64,000 nucleotides of DNA from JBAZWE01 sp041660545 (GTDB lineage: Bacteria > Actinomycetota > Thermoleophilia > BMS3ABIN01): NCBI GenBank assembly GCA_041660545.1, contig JBAZWE010000002.1:1-64000 (forward strand), read 5' to 3'. Of this stretch, positions 7,161-16,016 are shown piece after piece. The position numbers and the translations under genes were made by a program. A model generated the notes under the pieces. The model ran no database searches, was not told where the DNA came from, and saw only the letters and a program-made list of their open reading frames with translations. Numbering within the stretch: the first letter of the stretch is position 1; every line of letters starts with the position of its first letter.

Positions 7161-8126
7161 TTGAAAATCCTGATTACTGGCATAAGCGGTTTCGCCGGCA
7201 GCCATCTGACCGGATATCTTCGCGGTATCGATGGCATTGAGGTTGCCGGACTGGATGTGCAGGGCCCCAGTGACCGCTTCACCGGCCTGTTTGATGACGG
7301 GGGTCCCACCGTCCACGGTTGCGACATGGCGGACAGAAAGCTTCTGGATGAGATCCTGCGGATCGAGAAGCCCGACGCCATCATCCACCTGGCCGCGCGG
7401 GCGCAGGTGGCAGGCGCCTGGCAGCAGGCGGGCGCCATTCTGGAAACGAACGTTATCGGTACGCAGATACTCATGCAGGCCGTCCAGGAGGCTGTTCCCC
7501 GGGCAAAGGTACTCCTGATCAGTTCGAGCGAGGTCTATGGCAGGGTTACCCCGCAGGAACTACCGATAACCGAGACCGCGGCGCTAAAACCCAACAATCC
7601 ATATTCTGTCAGCAAGGCAGCCCAGGAGTTTGTCGGCCTGGCGTATCATGAGGCTTTTGACATGGAAGTCGTCATCGCCCGGCCGTTCAACCATATCGGG
7701 CCGATGCAGGTAGGTAATTTCGTCGTACCGGCTTTCGCCAGGCAGGTCGCAGAGATCGAAGCGGGAATCCGCGAGCCGGTCATCAAGGTAGGCAACCTCG
7801 AATCGCTGCGTGATTTCACCGACGTGAGAGATATCGTCAGGGCATATTATCTGCTGGTGGCGCACGGGCGTGCGGGAGAGGTATATAATATAGCGTCGGG
7901 AGAGTCGCACGCGATCAGCGAGATACTCGAAATGCTGCTGGATATCGCGAAAATCGCGCCTGAGATAGAGAATATCCCCGAACTGATGCGCCCCTCGGAT
8001 ACACCAGTGGTGGAGGGTGACTCCTCCAAGCTAAAGTTACTCCAGCCCTGGGCCGCCGAGATACCACTCAGGCAAAGCCTTGAGGACACTCTTGATTACT
8101 GGCGGGAGCAGGTCCGGGTAAAATAA
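7161..8126 (+). CDS. rmd: GDP-6-deoxy-D-mannose reductase (GDP-4-keto-6-deoxymannose reductase type)
   Basis: A 321-residue extended short-chain dehydrogenase. NAD(P)-binding GISGFAGSHL is at the N-terminus, the Ser-x24-Tyr-x3-Lys catalytic set is seen as SSSEVYG and PYSVSKAAQE, and RPFNHIGPMQ plus LESLRDFTDVRD are typical of the Rmd branch. It would reduce the 4-keto intermediate made by the adjacent gmd product to GDP-D-rhamnose (or a related 6-deoxyhexose) for surface glycans. The start is TTG with a GAGGGGA ribosome binding site. The exact stereochemical product is inferred from neighbourhood and motifs. Confidence 0.85.
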   Translation: MKILITGISGFAGSHLTGYLRGIDGIEVAGLDVQGPSDRFTGLFDDGGPTVHGCDMADRKLLDEILRIEKPDAIIHLAARAQVAGAWQQAGAILETNVIGTQILMQAVQEAVPRAKVLLISSSEVYGRVTPQELPITETAALKPNNPYSVSKAAQEFVGLAYHEAFDMEVVIARPFNHIGPMQVGNFVVPAFARQVAEIEAGIREPVIKVGNLESLRDFTDVRDIVRAYYLLVAHGRAGEVYNIASGESHAISEILEMLLDIAKIAPEIENIPELMRPSDTPVVEGDSSKLKLLQPWAAEIPLRQSLEDTLDYWREQVRVK

Positions 8127-8180
8127 TACGGGCAAAGGCCGGCGCCGCTTTTTTAAGACAAGCAAACTAGACGAAGGAAG

Positions 8181-9173
8181 ATGATGGCAAAGAACGCACT
8201 CATAACAGGCATTACCGGGCAGGACGGCTCCTACCTGGCGGAGTTTCTCCTCGACAAGGGGTATAACGTATTCGGAATGGTGCGCAGGTCCAGTACGGAA
8301 AATTTTGAGCGTATCGAGCATATCAAGGACCGGGTAAAGCTTATCCAGGCTGACCTGCTCGACCAGATGTCACTGATCGCCGCCATTGAAGAGTCCAGTC
8401 CGGACGAGATCTTCAACCTTGCGGCTCAGAGTTTCGTTCCCACATCATGGACAAAGCCGATACTCACGGGAGAGTTCACCGCCCTGGGCGTCACGCGCAT
8501 GCTCGAAGCCATGCGGATGGTGAAAAAGGATGCACGTTTCTACCAGGCATCTTCATCGGAGATGTTCGGCAAGGTGAAGGAGACACCTCAGAACGAGGAC
8601 ACGCCTTTCCATCCGCGCAGCCCGTATGGCGTGGCCAAGGTGTACGGCCATTTCATCACGGTCAACTACCGCGAGAGTTACAACCTTTACGCATGCTCCG
8701 GAATCCTGTTCAACCATGAGTCACCGCGGCGCGGCCGCGAGTTCGTCACCCGCAAGGTCACGGACGCCGCCGCCCGAATAAAGCTGGGCCTGGTGAACGA
8801 GCTTCCGATGGGCAACCTGGACGCAAAGCGTGACTGGGGCTATGCCCTCGATTATGTCGAGATGATGTGGATGATGCTCCAGCAGGACAAGCCGGACGAC
8901 TATGTCGTATCCACCGGAGAGACGCACTCGGTCAAGGAGCTCGTGGAGATCGCCTTCGAGCACGTTGGCCTCGACTGGGAAAAGTACGTGAAGATGGACG
9001 AACGGTTCATGCGTCCCGCGGAGGTGGATTTCCTTATCGGCGATTCATCCAAGGCCAAGAAACAGCTCGGCTGGGAGCCAAGGGTAACGTTCAAAGAACT
9101 TATAAAGATGATGGTCGAGAGCGATCTTCATCTGGTAAAGGAACAGATGGAGGCGGACACGCGCAAGCCTTAG
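8181..9173 (+). CDS. gmd: GDP-mannose 4,6-dehydratase
   Basis: A 330-residue dehydratase converting GDP-D-mannose to GDP-4-keto-6-deoxy-D-mannose. It shows GITGQDGSYLAEFLL, the Thr/Glu catalytic region SSSEMFGKV, the YxxxK motif in PYGVAKVYGH, the conserved FNHESPRRGREFVTRK segment and the nucleotide-sugar contact region RPAEVDFLIGD. Length is normal for the short bacterial form. It lies 54 bases after rmd with an AAGGAAG ribosome binding site, forming a two-gene GDP-deoxyhexose unit. Confidence 0.95.
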   Translation: MMAKNALITGITGQDGSYLAEFLLDKGYNVFGMVRRSSTENFERIEHIKDRVKLIQADLLDQMSLIAAIEESSPDEIFNLAAQSFVPTSWTKPILTGEFTALGVTRMLEAMRMVKKDARFYQASSSEMFGKVKETPQNEDTPFHPRSPYGVAKVYGHFITVNYRESYNLYACSGILFNHESPRRGREFVTRKVTDAAARIKLGLVNELPMGNLDAKRDWGYALDYVEMMWMMLQQDKPDDYVVSTGETHSVKELVEIAFEHVGLDWEKYVKMDERFMRPAEVDFLIGDSSKAKKQLGWEPRVTFKELIKMMVESDLHLVKEQMEADTRKP

Positions 9174-9178
9174 GAACT

Positions 9179-10084
9179 TTACGGGAGCAAAATGCTCTCG
9201 ATGTCCATTAGCTCCAGTGCCCCGAGCCTGTCGGCCAGCAGTCCGCAGACTTCAAGTTGAAGCCTTAGAGGCGTTGCGTTTATCTCGCTGACCGGGCAGA
9301 CACCCAGCAGGCTGCTGGTAAGGAATGCCGAAGTCTCGCCAAAACCCAGCGCTTCCAGCTTGGGCGCATGCTCCTCGACCACGAGCCCCAGATCCGGCGC
9401 GATGTCGATTATCTTCTGTCTCGTCACACCGGGCAGAATGGAATCGGTTACAGCCGCCGTGACCAGCAGATTTTCCGCGAGGAAGAATATGTTGGAATAG
9501 GCTCCTTCCAGAATGCGGCCGTGGCCACTCGTCAGTATTGCTTCCTGAGCGCCAGCGTCGTGCGCCAGTTTTCTCGCCATGATAGCTCCCATGAGTCCTG
9601 AAGATTTAAGGCTGGCATAACGGCCGCGATTGGCCTCGACTGTCGCTACAGCCACACCGGTTTCGTATATTTCTGCCGGAAAGCCCTGAAATGTCTCAAC
9701 TGTCAGCAGCAGTGTTGGTTCCATCCCCTCGGCCGGGTCGGGTCCGGTTGGTTCGCTCGTGCCGCCCCGGGTTACCAGGATGCGCAGCCGCCCCTGCTCC
9801 ACCTCGTTTTCCTGCGCCAGGACCATTGCCTGCCTGCTTATTTCGGCCAGAACCGGAACTGCTCCGAAACCCGCATCCCTGATTCCCGTTTTCAGGCGCT
9901 CGTAATGATCGCGTAGAAAGACCGGCTTCCCTTTTATGACTTTTACCGTCTCAAAAAGTGCGTCTCCGTAGGCAAAACCGCGATCGAAAACCGAGACTTT
10001 CGCTTCAGAGGCATTGATGATTTCGCTATTTAAGCATACGTAGCTCAATTGATCAGGCAGCCCGTGATTTTTTTTGGGGTACAT
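9179..10084 (-). CDS. pabC: Class IV aminotransferase fold enzyme, probable aminodeoxychorismate lyase
   Basis: A PLP enzyme of 301 residues from the branched-chain aminotransferase/aminodeoxychorismate lyase family. The Schiff-base lysine is Lys160 in YASLKSSGLMG; FDRGFAYGDALFETV is the N-terminal family motif and TRQKIIDIA with VVEEH forms the C-terminal phosphate-binding region. It lies 18 bases downstream of a chorismate-utilising synthase component I, so production of p-aminobenzoate for folate is the best reading. A branched-chain or D-amino-acid aminotransferase cannot be excluded from motifs alone. Confidence 0.8.
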   Translation of the reverse strand: MYPKKNHGLPDQLSYVCLNSEIINASEAKVSVFDRGFAYGDALFETVKVIKGKPVFLRDHYERLKTGIRDAGFGAVPVLAEISRQAMVLAQENEVEQGRLRILVTRGGTSEPTGPDPAEGMEPTLLLTVETFQGFPAEIYETGVAVATVEANRGRYASLKSSGLMGAIMARKLAHDAGAQEAILTSGHGRILEGAYSNIFFLAENLLVTAAVTDSILPGVTRQKIIDIAPDLGLVVEEHAPKLEALGFGETSAFLTSSLLGVCPVSEINATPLRLQLEVCGLLADRLGALELMDIESILLP

Positions 10085-10102
10085 AGGCTATCCACTTTCT
10101 CA

Positions 10103-11605
10103 TCAGATCATCGGCTCAGCGTCAGGGACCGTATTCTTCGCCAGATGGACCGCGCGCACCATGGCTTCCGCCTTGCGCAGGGTCTCACGGTATTCACGTT
10201 CGGGGTCGGAGTCGGCGACTATACCGGCGCCCGCCTGGACGAAAACGGAGTCTCCGATACGGACCAGGGTCCTGATGATGATATTCATGTCCATGTTGCC
10301 GTTGTAGCCGATATAGCCGAAGCTGCCGGTGTAAGGGCCACGGCGGACCGGCTCCAGCTCGTCGATTATCTCCATGCAGCGCACCTTGGGGCAACCGGTG
10401 ATAGTGCCACCGGGAAACATGGCTCTCAGAAGGTCGACGGCGTCTCTGGTTCTGTAAAGTTCACCCTGTACGTTGGAGACGATGTGCGTGACGTGCGAGT
10501 ACGCCTCGTTGACCATCAGCTCATCGACCCGCACGCTGCCGTAATCGCAGACCCGGCCCATATCGTTCCGCTCCAGGTCTACCAGCATTATGTGCTCAGC
10601 ACGTTCCTTGGGGTCGAGGTTGAGTTCCTCCCTGAGATTGTCATCCTCGGCGTTGTCGACACCCCGGCGGCGGGTGCCGGCGATAGGGCGCGTCTGGGCT
10701 TCGCGGCCGTCCAGCTGCACGAGGCGCTCCGGCGAAGAGGATATCAGCTGGTAATCGCCCATATCGAGGAATCCGGCGAAAGGAGACGGATTGACCGCCC
10801 TCAGCGCTTCGTAAAGGACGAGGCTGTCGCCGTCATATTCGAGCTCCAGGCGCTGGGAGAGGTTGGACTGAAAGATGTCGCCGGCAATTATGTATTCCTT
10901 CGCGCGCTCGACAATCTGCATGAAACTCTCCTGAGTCATGTTTGACTGCGTATCATAACTGAGGCTGAATTCGTGCCGGCCGGCGGAAACTTCGTCAAAG
11001 GCTTCGCGGCTCAACGACTGCACGCGCAGCGCTTCCTCGGCTGAGGCCATCTCGCCGGCAGCCGGATCCTCAAAAAAAAGGTGCGCGGTTCCTGCCTGGT
11101 GGTCATAACAGATAAGCTTCCTGGGAAAAATGAGGTGAAACTCCGGCAGGCCCAGGTCGTCGGTCGCAAGGCTGGGCAGATTCTCGATATAGCGGCCTGC
11201 GTCATATCCCAGCATGCCGAAGGCGCCGCCGGCAACAGGCATGCCTGCCTCGTTTGCGCCGGCCACAACTTCCGGAGTCAGGTCGGCCAGCAATAGTCTG
11301 AGAAGGGCAAAGGGGTCGGAAACCTCGATGTGGTCTGTTGACATGTCCGCTGGATCGTGCCCGTCAGAGCTGGAAATCGCCGCCTTGCCTTCCCTCACGG
11401 TCAGTTCGAGCCTGGAATCCCAGGCAAGAAAGGAATAACGGCAAAGATGCGGATTACCACCGGCGCTGTCTAAAAGGATATATGTGCCACTGCCTGGCAG
11501 CCCGAGTTCCCTGATGAGGCGGGTGGGAGAAATCCATGGCGCACAAATGGCGCTGTGAGACACCGAGCGTGCCCCCTGGATGTGTTTTTCATAAATCCGG
11601 CTCAT
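10103..11605 (-). CDS. pabB: Aminodeoxychorismate synthase component I / anthranilate synthase component I family
   Basis: A 500-residue chorismate-binding enzyme. The N-terminal half has the anthranilate-synthase-I-like lid region; the C-terminal half carries the catalytic core: FQSNLSQRLEL, SSSPERLVQL, TRPIAGTRRRG, HIMLVDLERNDMGRV and FPGGTITGCPKVRCMEIIDE. The PIAGT stretch is shared by PabB and TrpE, so assignment rests on the adjacent PabC-like gene and the absence of trp genes. A glutamine amidotransferase partner (pabA) is not in the window. The strand opposite carries long spurious open frames because of the high GC. Confidence 0.85.
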   Translation of the reverse strand: MSRIYEKHIQGARSVSHSAICAPWISPTRLIRELGLPGSGTYILLDSAGGNPHLCRYSFLAWDSRLELTVREGKAAISSSDGHDPADMSTDHIEVSDPFALLRLLLADLTPEVVAGANEAGMPVAGGAFGMLGYDAGRYIENLPSLATDDLGLPEFHLIFPRKLICYDHQAGTAHLFFEDPAAGEMASAEEALRVQSLSREAFDEVSAGRHEFSLSYDTQSNMTQESFMQIVERAKEYIIAGDIFQSNLSQRLELEYDGDSLVLYEALRAVNPSPFAGFLDMGDYQLISSSPERLVQLDGREAQTRPIAGTRRRGVDNAEDDNLREELNLDPKERAEHIMLVDLERNDMGRVCDYGSVRVDELMVNEAYSHVTHIVSNVQGELYRTRDAVDLLRAMFPGGTITGCPKVRCMEIIDELEPVRRGPYTGSFGYIGYNGNMDMNIIIRTLVRIGDSVFVQAGAGIVADSDPEREYRETLRKAEAMVRAVHLAKNTVPDAEPMI

Positions 11606-11644
11606 ATATGAATCCGGTTCACGTGGTCGGCGCCGGGGCGGCTG

Positions 11645-12985
11645 TCAGGCCCGGGACGCCGCGCTGCTGAAAGATGCGTACTTTTCCTGGAACACAAGAT
11701 CGATGGTCCTGGTCGGACCGTTACGGTGCTTGGCCAGATGAAGCTCGGCGGTATTCTCCAGATGGTTGTCCTCGTTGCGGGGACGATAGATGAACATCAC
11801 GAGGTCGGCGTCCTGTTCGATGGAGCCGGACTCCCTCAGATCGGAGAGGACCGGCCGCGGCGGCGTGCGCGATTCCGTCGCGCGTGAAAGCTGCGACAGG
11901 GCCAGCACCGGTACTTTCAGATCGCGCGCCATGAACTTGAGCGATCTGGACATCTTCGCGACTTCCTGTTCCCGGCTCTGCGAGCGGCTGTCGGGCATCA
12001 TCAGCTGCATGTAGTCGATTATCACGAGCCCCAGATCGTGCTTGCTGGCCAGCCGGCGGGACTGCGCCCTGATCTCCAGCATGTTGGCGCCGGGAGAATC
12101 GACGATCGTCATCGGCGCGCCTTCCAGCCGATTGCAGGCATCCGTGAGCTTGGCCCAGTCGTCGGACCCGAGTGCCCCCGTGCGCATGCGGTGGCTGTCA
12201 ACCCTGGCCTGGGTACACATAAGCCTCTGGGCCAGCTCGCTGTCGCTCATCTCCAGGCTGAAGAAAACAACATGCTTTTTTTCCTTGAGCGCCACGTTCT
12301 GGGCGATATCAAGGGCCAGAGCCGTCTTGCCCATGGACGGCCTCGCCGCGAGGATTACAAGATTGGAAGGCTGAAAGCCCGAGGTGACCTTGTCCAGGTC
12401 CATGAAACCCGAGGGAACTCCGGTGATGGCTTTGCCGGCCTCGTGCATCTTCTCGATCTTTGAGAACTGCTCGTTCATGAGCTCGTTCAAGCTCCGCACT
12501 TCGCCGCGCAGCTGGTTCTGCGAGATGTCGAAGACCATCTTCTCGCACTCGTCGAGCAGATCCCTGACTTCGCCGGGACGCTCGTAACCGAGTTGCGCTA
12601 TCCTGTTGCCCACCTCGATAAGCGAGCGCAGGACAGCGTTCTCCCTGACGATGCCGGCATAGCGTGAGGCGTTCGAGGCCGCCGGCACCGTAGATATCAA
12701 TGTGTGGATGTACGGAGTGCCGCCGACCTGTTCCAGCTTCCCACGGCTGGTGAGATGCTCGGCCACCGTTACGGGATCCGCCGGCTCACCCTGGTTGAAC
12801 AGATCGATGATGCTGCTGAATATCGCCCTATGCGAATCGCGGTAGAAGTCCTGCTCGTGCACGAGTTCTATCACGGCGGTAATGGCTCCGGGCGAGATCA
12901 TCATCGCGCCCAGCACCGACTCTTCCGCCTCCAGATTCTGGGGCGGCAGGCCGGACGCTAGGGGGTTTTTCAGATTTTGCGCCAT
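11645..12985 (-). CDS. dnaB: Replicative DNA helicase
   Basis: A 446-residue hexameric replicative helicase. The N-terminal DnaB domain starts with PPQNLEAEESVLGAMM; the C-terminal RecA-like domain has Walker A ARPSMGKTALAL, the FFSLEMSDSELAQRLM segment, Walker B LVIIDYMQLM, and SQLSRATESR with DLRESGSIEQDADLVMFIYR towards the end. No intein is present. It is the last gene of the ribosomal protein cluster, a common arrangement (rplI-dnaB). Confidence 0.97.
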   Translation of the reverse strand: MAQNLKNPLASGLPPQNLEAEESVLGAMMISPGAITAVIELVHEQDFYRDSHRAIFSSIIDLFNQGEPADPVTVAEHLTSRGKLEQVGGTPYIHTLISTVPAASNASRYAGIVRENAVLRSLIEVGNRIAQLGYERPGEVRDLLDECEKMVFDISQNQLRGEVRSLNELMNEQFSKIEKMHEAGKAITGVPSGFMDLDKVTSGFQPSNLVILAARPSMGKTALALDIAQNVALKEKKHVVFFSLEMSDSELAQRLMCTQARVDSHRMRTGALGSDDWAKLTDACNRLEGAPMTIVDSPGANMLEIRAQSRRLASKHDLGLVIIDYMQLMMPDSRSQSREQEVAKMSRSLKFMARDLKVPVLALSQLSRATESRTPPRPVLSDLRESGSIEQDADLVMFIYRPRNEDNHLENTAELHLAKHRNGPTRTIDLVFQEKYASFSSAASRA

Positions 12986-13043
12986 GCTTTTCCTGTGTCG
13001 TACTGTCTGCGGCTTACCGCACTTTAAAAAACGCCGGGCGATT

Positions 13044-13493
13044 TTAGCTTTCGGCCGCGACTATCACTTTCACCTTGGTGATCACACCCGTGTTAACTTC
13101 TACTTCGACCATGTAATCGCCGAGCTCCTTGATGGGCTCCTCGAGATTGATCTTCTTCTTGTCGATCTTGACGTCGCGAGCCTTCAGGATACCTTTGGAG
13201 ATATCCGCGGATGTAACCGACCCGAACAGCTTGCCGTCTTCGCCGGCCTTGGCGGTGACGGTGATGACTGTCTTGCCGAGAACCTGTGCCGTCTCCCCGG
13301 CGCGCTCGACGTCCTTGATCTTTTTGGCCTCCTCGGCCTCCTGCCTGCGCCTTATTTCTTCGATTCTTCCAGGCGACGCTACCTCGACAAGCTTGCGTGG
13401 CAGCAGGTAATTTCGCACATAACCGTCTGAGACGGAAACAACCTTACCCTTGTCGCCAAGGTTCTCAACGTCCTGCAACAATATCACGTCCAT
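13044..13493 (-). CDS. rplI: 50S ribosomal protein L9
   Basis: A 149-residue L9 of normal length. The N-terminal rRNA-binding domain MDVILLQDVENLGDKG is followed by the signature GYVRNYLLPRKLVEVAS, the long connecting helix (residues 42-75, rich in Glu, Lys and Ala) and the C-terminal domain with KLFGSVTSADI. A ribosome binding site AAAGGAGA precedes the ATG. Sits between the DUF2232 gene and dnaB, the usual order. Confidence 0.97.
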   Translation of the reverse strand: MDVILLQDVENLGDKGKVVSVSDGYVRNYLLPRKLVEVASPGRIEEIRRRQEAEEAKKIKDVERAGETAQVLGKTVITVTAKAGEDGKLFGSVTSADISKGILKARDVKIDKKKINLEEPIKELGDYMVEVEVNTGVITKVKVIVAAES

Positions 13494-13579
13494 GCCTTCC
13501 GGTCTCCTTTCTATTACATTTATTTCAGCTATTTACAGATATTTTTTTCTGCAGCTGTTTGCGGCGTTCAACGCTCTCT

Positions 13580-14563
13580 TCAACGCGTTTTATTCTTGCC
13601 AAAACGGTGCCGGTAGTCCAGCCATGTGTCGAAAAGCCCCATCCACATCGTAAGCGACATGAGCGCTTCCAGCAGGATGAGAACCGTGTACACCGCCACC
13701 TGCTTCACCCGCGTGACCTTGTAAGCCCTGAGGAAGAAGCTGGCCACCGCCAGACCCTGTATGAAAAAAAGCACTGACGTTACGATATAGAGGTTGGCGC
13801 CTGTCAGCTCGAGCGCGTATGAATATGTGTCGGGCGCGTATGGGACCATCAGCTGGCAGAGCAGTCCGAATATAAACACATATGCGAATGCCCAATGCGC
13901 CCTGAAATCCCGGAAAATGAAATCCTTCGGGAATGGCCGGCCCAAACGCTCAAACGACCATCTCGCTATGGCCATGTTTACTCCTGAAAACAGGAGGGAG
14001 GCCAGCAACACCAGCGCCGGCGCCATGTACGGCAATGACGAGGCGAAATCCCGTGCGTCCGAGATATTCGAGTCGATGTCCTGTTCACTCATACCCATCG
14101 ACTGGTAGAGCTGCCGGCTCGGCTCCACTGCCATATCGAACATGGCATTGGTGGCGCTCACCGGACCGTTGCCGGTGATAAGAAGCAAAGCTCCCAACCA
14201 CAGAAACAGCGTCACGAAAAAGATCGCGGCCATGAACATGAAGAGCCGCAGCTGCGGCATGCCGCGATTGATTGCAAAGCCGCCGCCGATGCCCGCCAAC
14301 ATCAAAACCATGACGATCAGCAGGCCCGCATAGACGCCAAGCAGCGGCGCGGTAAGGCCCATGCATACCGCTCCCGCCAGGAGGCTTACGATAAACCCCG
14401 ATAAAAAACCATGGCGCGAGGTGATGTAAGCCACCGGAACCGGCAGCGCCGGCACGGCCACGACAGCCAGCAGCGGCATGAAGGCGATCGCGATTCCAAG
14501 GCCTGTCGATGCCGCTATCGCCTTGCTGATGTCCGGCAAGACCGGTTCGGTTTTGCTGCTCAT
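13580..14563 (-). CDS. DUF2232 family membrane protein (YybS-like)
   Basis: A 327-residue polytopic membrane protein with about eight hydrophobic segments. Position between rpsR and rplI and its hydropathy match the DUF2232/YybS family, which occurs in this place in many Gram-positive genomes. The function is not established; a relation to the S-component fold of ECF transporters has been noted for this family. The loop after the fourth helix (residues about 145-165) is hydrophilic, with an acidic MSEQDIDSNI stretch. Confidence 0.75.
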   Translation of the reverse strand: MSSKTEPVLPDISKAIAASTGLGIAIAFMPLLAVVAVPALPVPVAYITSRHGFLSGFIVSLLAGAVCMGLTAPLLGVYAGLLIVMVLMLAGIGGGFAINRGMPQLRLFMFMAAIFFVTLFLWLGALLLITGNGPVSATNAMFDMAVEPSRQLYQSMGMSEQDIDSNISDARDFASSLPYMAPALVLLASLLFSGVNMAIARWSFERLGRPFPKDFIFRDFRAHWAFAYVFIFGLLCQLMVPYAPDTYSYALELTGANLYIVTSVLFFIQGLAVASFFLRAYKVTRVKQVAVYTVLILLEALMSLTMWMGLFDTWLDYRHRFGKNKTR

Positions 14564-14591
14564 GCCGCTCCCGCAAAAACCAAAGCCGGAG

Positions 14592-14867
14592 CTATCTGGC
14601 CACGTAGGGCAGCAGCGCCATCTCGCGGGAACGCTTGACCGCGATGGCCAGCTGGGCCTGGTGGCGCCGGCAGGTTCCGGTTACCCGACGGGCGCGGATC
14701 TTGCCGCGGTCGGAAACGTACCGCCGCAGCTGGTTGTAGTTCTTGTAGTCGATCTCAACGACTTTTTCTTTGCAGAAATAGCAGTACTTGCGCCTCTGGG
14801 AGCCTGCTCCGCTCCGCCATGAAGGGCGCTTGGTGCCACTTTTGCGCGGTCCTCTTGATGGTGGCAT
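14592..14867 (-). CDS. rpsR: 30S ribosomal protein S18
   Basis: A 91-residue S18. The core is KYCYFCKEKVVEIDYKNYNQ, then YVSDRGKIRARRVTGTCRRH and the terminal RSREMALLPYVAR. It is the zinc-ligand (C+) form, with CxxC near residue 30 and a later Cys and His. The N-terminal 25 residues are a basic Pro/Ser/Arg-rich extension. Encoded between ssb and the DUF2232 gene with a strong AGGAAAGGATATATG start region. Confidence 0.97.
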   Translation of the reverse strand: MPPSRGPRKSGTKRPSWRSGAGSQRRKYCYFCKEKVVEIDYKNYNQLRRYVSDRGKIRARRVTGTCRRHQAQLAIAVKRSREMALLPYVAR

Positions 14868-14989
14868 ATATCCTTTCCTTCAATTCGTATTTAATGTGAA
14901 CCCGGTTTCCGGACGGCCCTGGTTTATTTTCTCAACCAGGGCTCGGCTGGTTCCAATCGTCGGCGGAAACCGGACGTATCATGCTTTCG

Positions 14990-15442
14990 TTAAAACGGTA
15001 TGTCGTCGTCGCTGGATGAAGATGCCGGAGCGTTGAAATCGGACGTATCCGGCTCCAGACCCGAAGGCGCACCCGCAGCTACCGGAGCGCTCGCTGATGC
15101 ACCGGAGTCCTGTTTCGAGCCCAGGAACTGCACGGTGCTGGCGATGACTTCGACCTTCGAGCGCTTGCTCCCGTCCTGGGCTTCCCAGGTGCGGTAGCTC
15201 AAACGCCCGTCGATCGCGACCGGCCGGCCCTTGCTCAAGTAGCGGCTGCAGCTCTCGGCCTGGGCTCCCCAGACGACGATGTCGAAGAAGTTGGGTTTCT
15301 CGACCCATTCCCCGGCGTCGTTCTTGTAACCTTCATTGACCGCCAGCCCCAGTGTGCATACGGATTTGCCGTTGGGCGTGGTCCGAAGCTCGGGGTCGCG
15401 GGTTAAGTTTCCTACCAGTACTACTCTGTTGATGCTGGCCAT
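14990..15442 (-). CDS. ssb: Single-stranded DNA-binding protein
   Basis: A 150-residue SSB. The OB fold begins INRVVLVGNLTRDPELRTTP and continues through FFDIVVWGAQAESC and KGRPVAIDGRLSYRTWE; a Gly/Ala/Ser-rich linker leads to the acidic tip DDDIPF that recruits partner proteins. Normal length and normal place between rpsF and rpsR. Ribosome binding site AAAGGAGGCC before the ATG. Confidence 0.97.
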   Translation of the reverse strand: MASINRVVLVGNLTRDPELRTTPNGKSVCTLGLAVNEGYKNDAGEWVEKPNFFDIVVWGAQAESCSRYLSKGRPVAIDGRLSYRTWEAQDGSKRSKVEVIASTVQFLGSKQDSGASASAPVAAGAPSGLEPDTSDFNAPASSSSDDDIPF

Positions 15443-15454
15443 TTTGGGCCTCCT

Positions 15455-15769
15455 TTAACTCTCACTTGCCACTTTTTCCTTGAGTGCCACCGGCATGAAG
15501 CGGATGACCTCGTCGGTTATTCTCAGGATGCGCGAGATTTCGTCAAGCGCAGCCGCTGGTGCGGTGAGAGTGATTACATAGTAGAAGGCGTCGCGGATGT
15601 GATTGATCTCGTAGGCGAGGCGTCTTTTGCCCCATTCCTCGACCTTGTCAACCTTGCCCTGGCCGTCGTCGGCCGTTTTTGTGATGCGCTCCAGGATTTC
15701 CTTCTGGCGCTCGGGCTCCGCTTCCGGGTTCAGCAGAAGCATTATTTCGTAATTGCTCGTAGTTCTCAC
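15455..15769 (-). CDS. rpsF: 30S ribosomal protein S6, start uncertain
   Basis: S6 of about 100 residues: SNYEIMLLLNPEAEPE, a KVEEWGKRRLAYEI segment, the FYYVITLTAP strand and a C-terminal RFMPVALKE. The start is unusual. A perfect anti-SD match AAGGAGGTGA is followed, eight bases after GGAGG, by ACG AGC AAT TAC GAA, exactly where the family starts with Met-x-x-Tyr-Glu. The in-frame GTG used here (15769-15767) lies inside the ribosome binding site, and the ATG at 15793 has no such site and would add an odd Pro-rich leader. Initiation at ACG (15760) or a base error is plausible. First gene of the rpsF-ssb-rpsR-DUF2232-rplI-dnaB operon. Confidence 0.93.
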   Translation of the reverse strand: MRTTSNYEIMLLLNPEAEPERQKEILERITKTADDGQGKVDKVEEWGKRRLAYEINHIRDAFYYVITLTAPAAALDEISRILRITDEVIRFMPVALKEKVASES

Positions 15770-16016
15770 CTCCTTCGGTCTGGGCGGCCCCATGCCTAAA
15801 GCATGGAGCAGGAGTGGAAGATATTCTTCTGTTTGAGGAAGTCAAGAGTATAGCAGATGGGGCGGATGTAATGAATCCGGGGACTGGATAAAGCCCAAAG
15901 CCCGTGTTTGAACTTTTTCGACGCCGGGCATCTGCTACACATGAAGGAAAACAGTGACAAACTGCAAAATCCGCAAGAGGCCTGGAAATACAGCGGAATC
16001 AAAGAAGGAGAGGAAT

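Noticed and set aside
10049..10945. A 298-codon plus-strand open frame opposite pabB
   Set aside because: It is the antisense reading of a well-supported gene in GC-rich DNA; no ribosome binding site, no recognisable motif.
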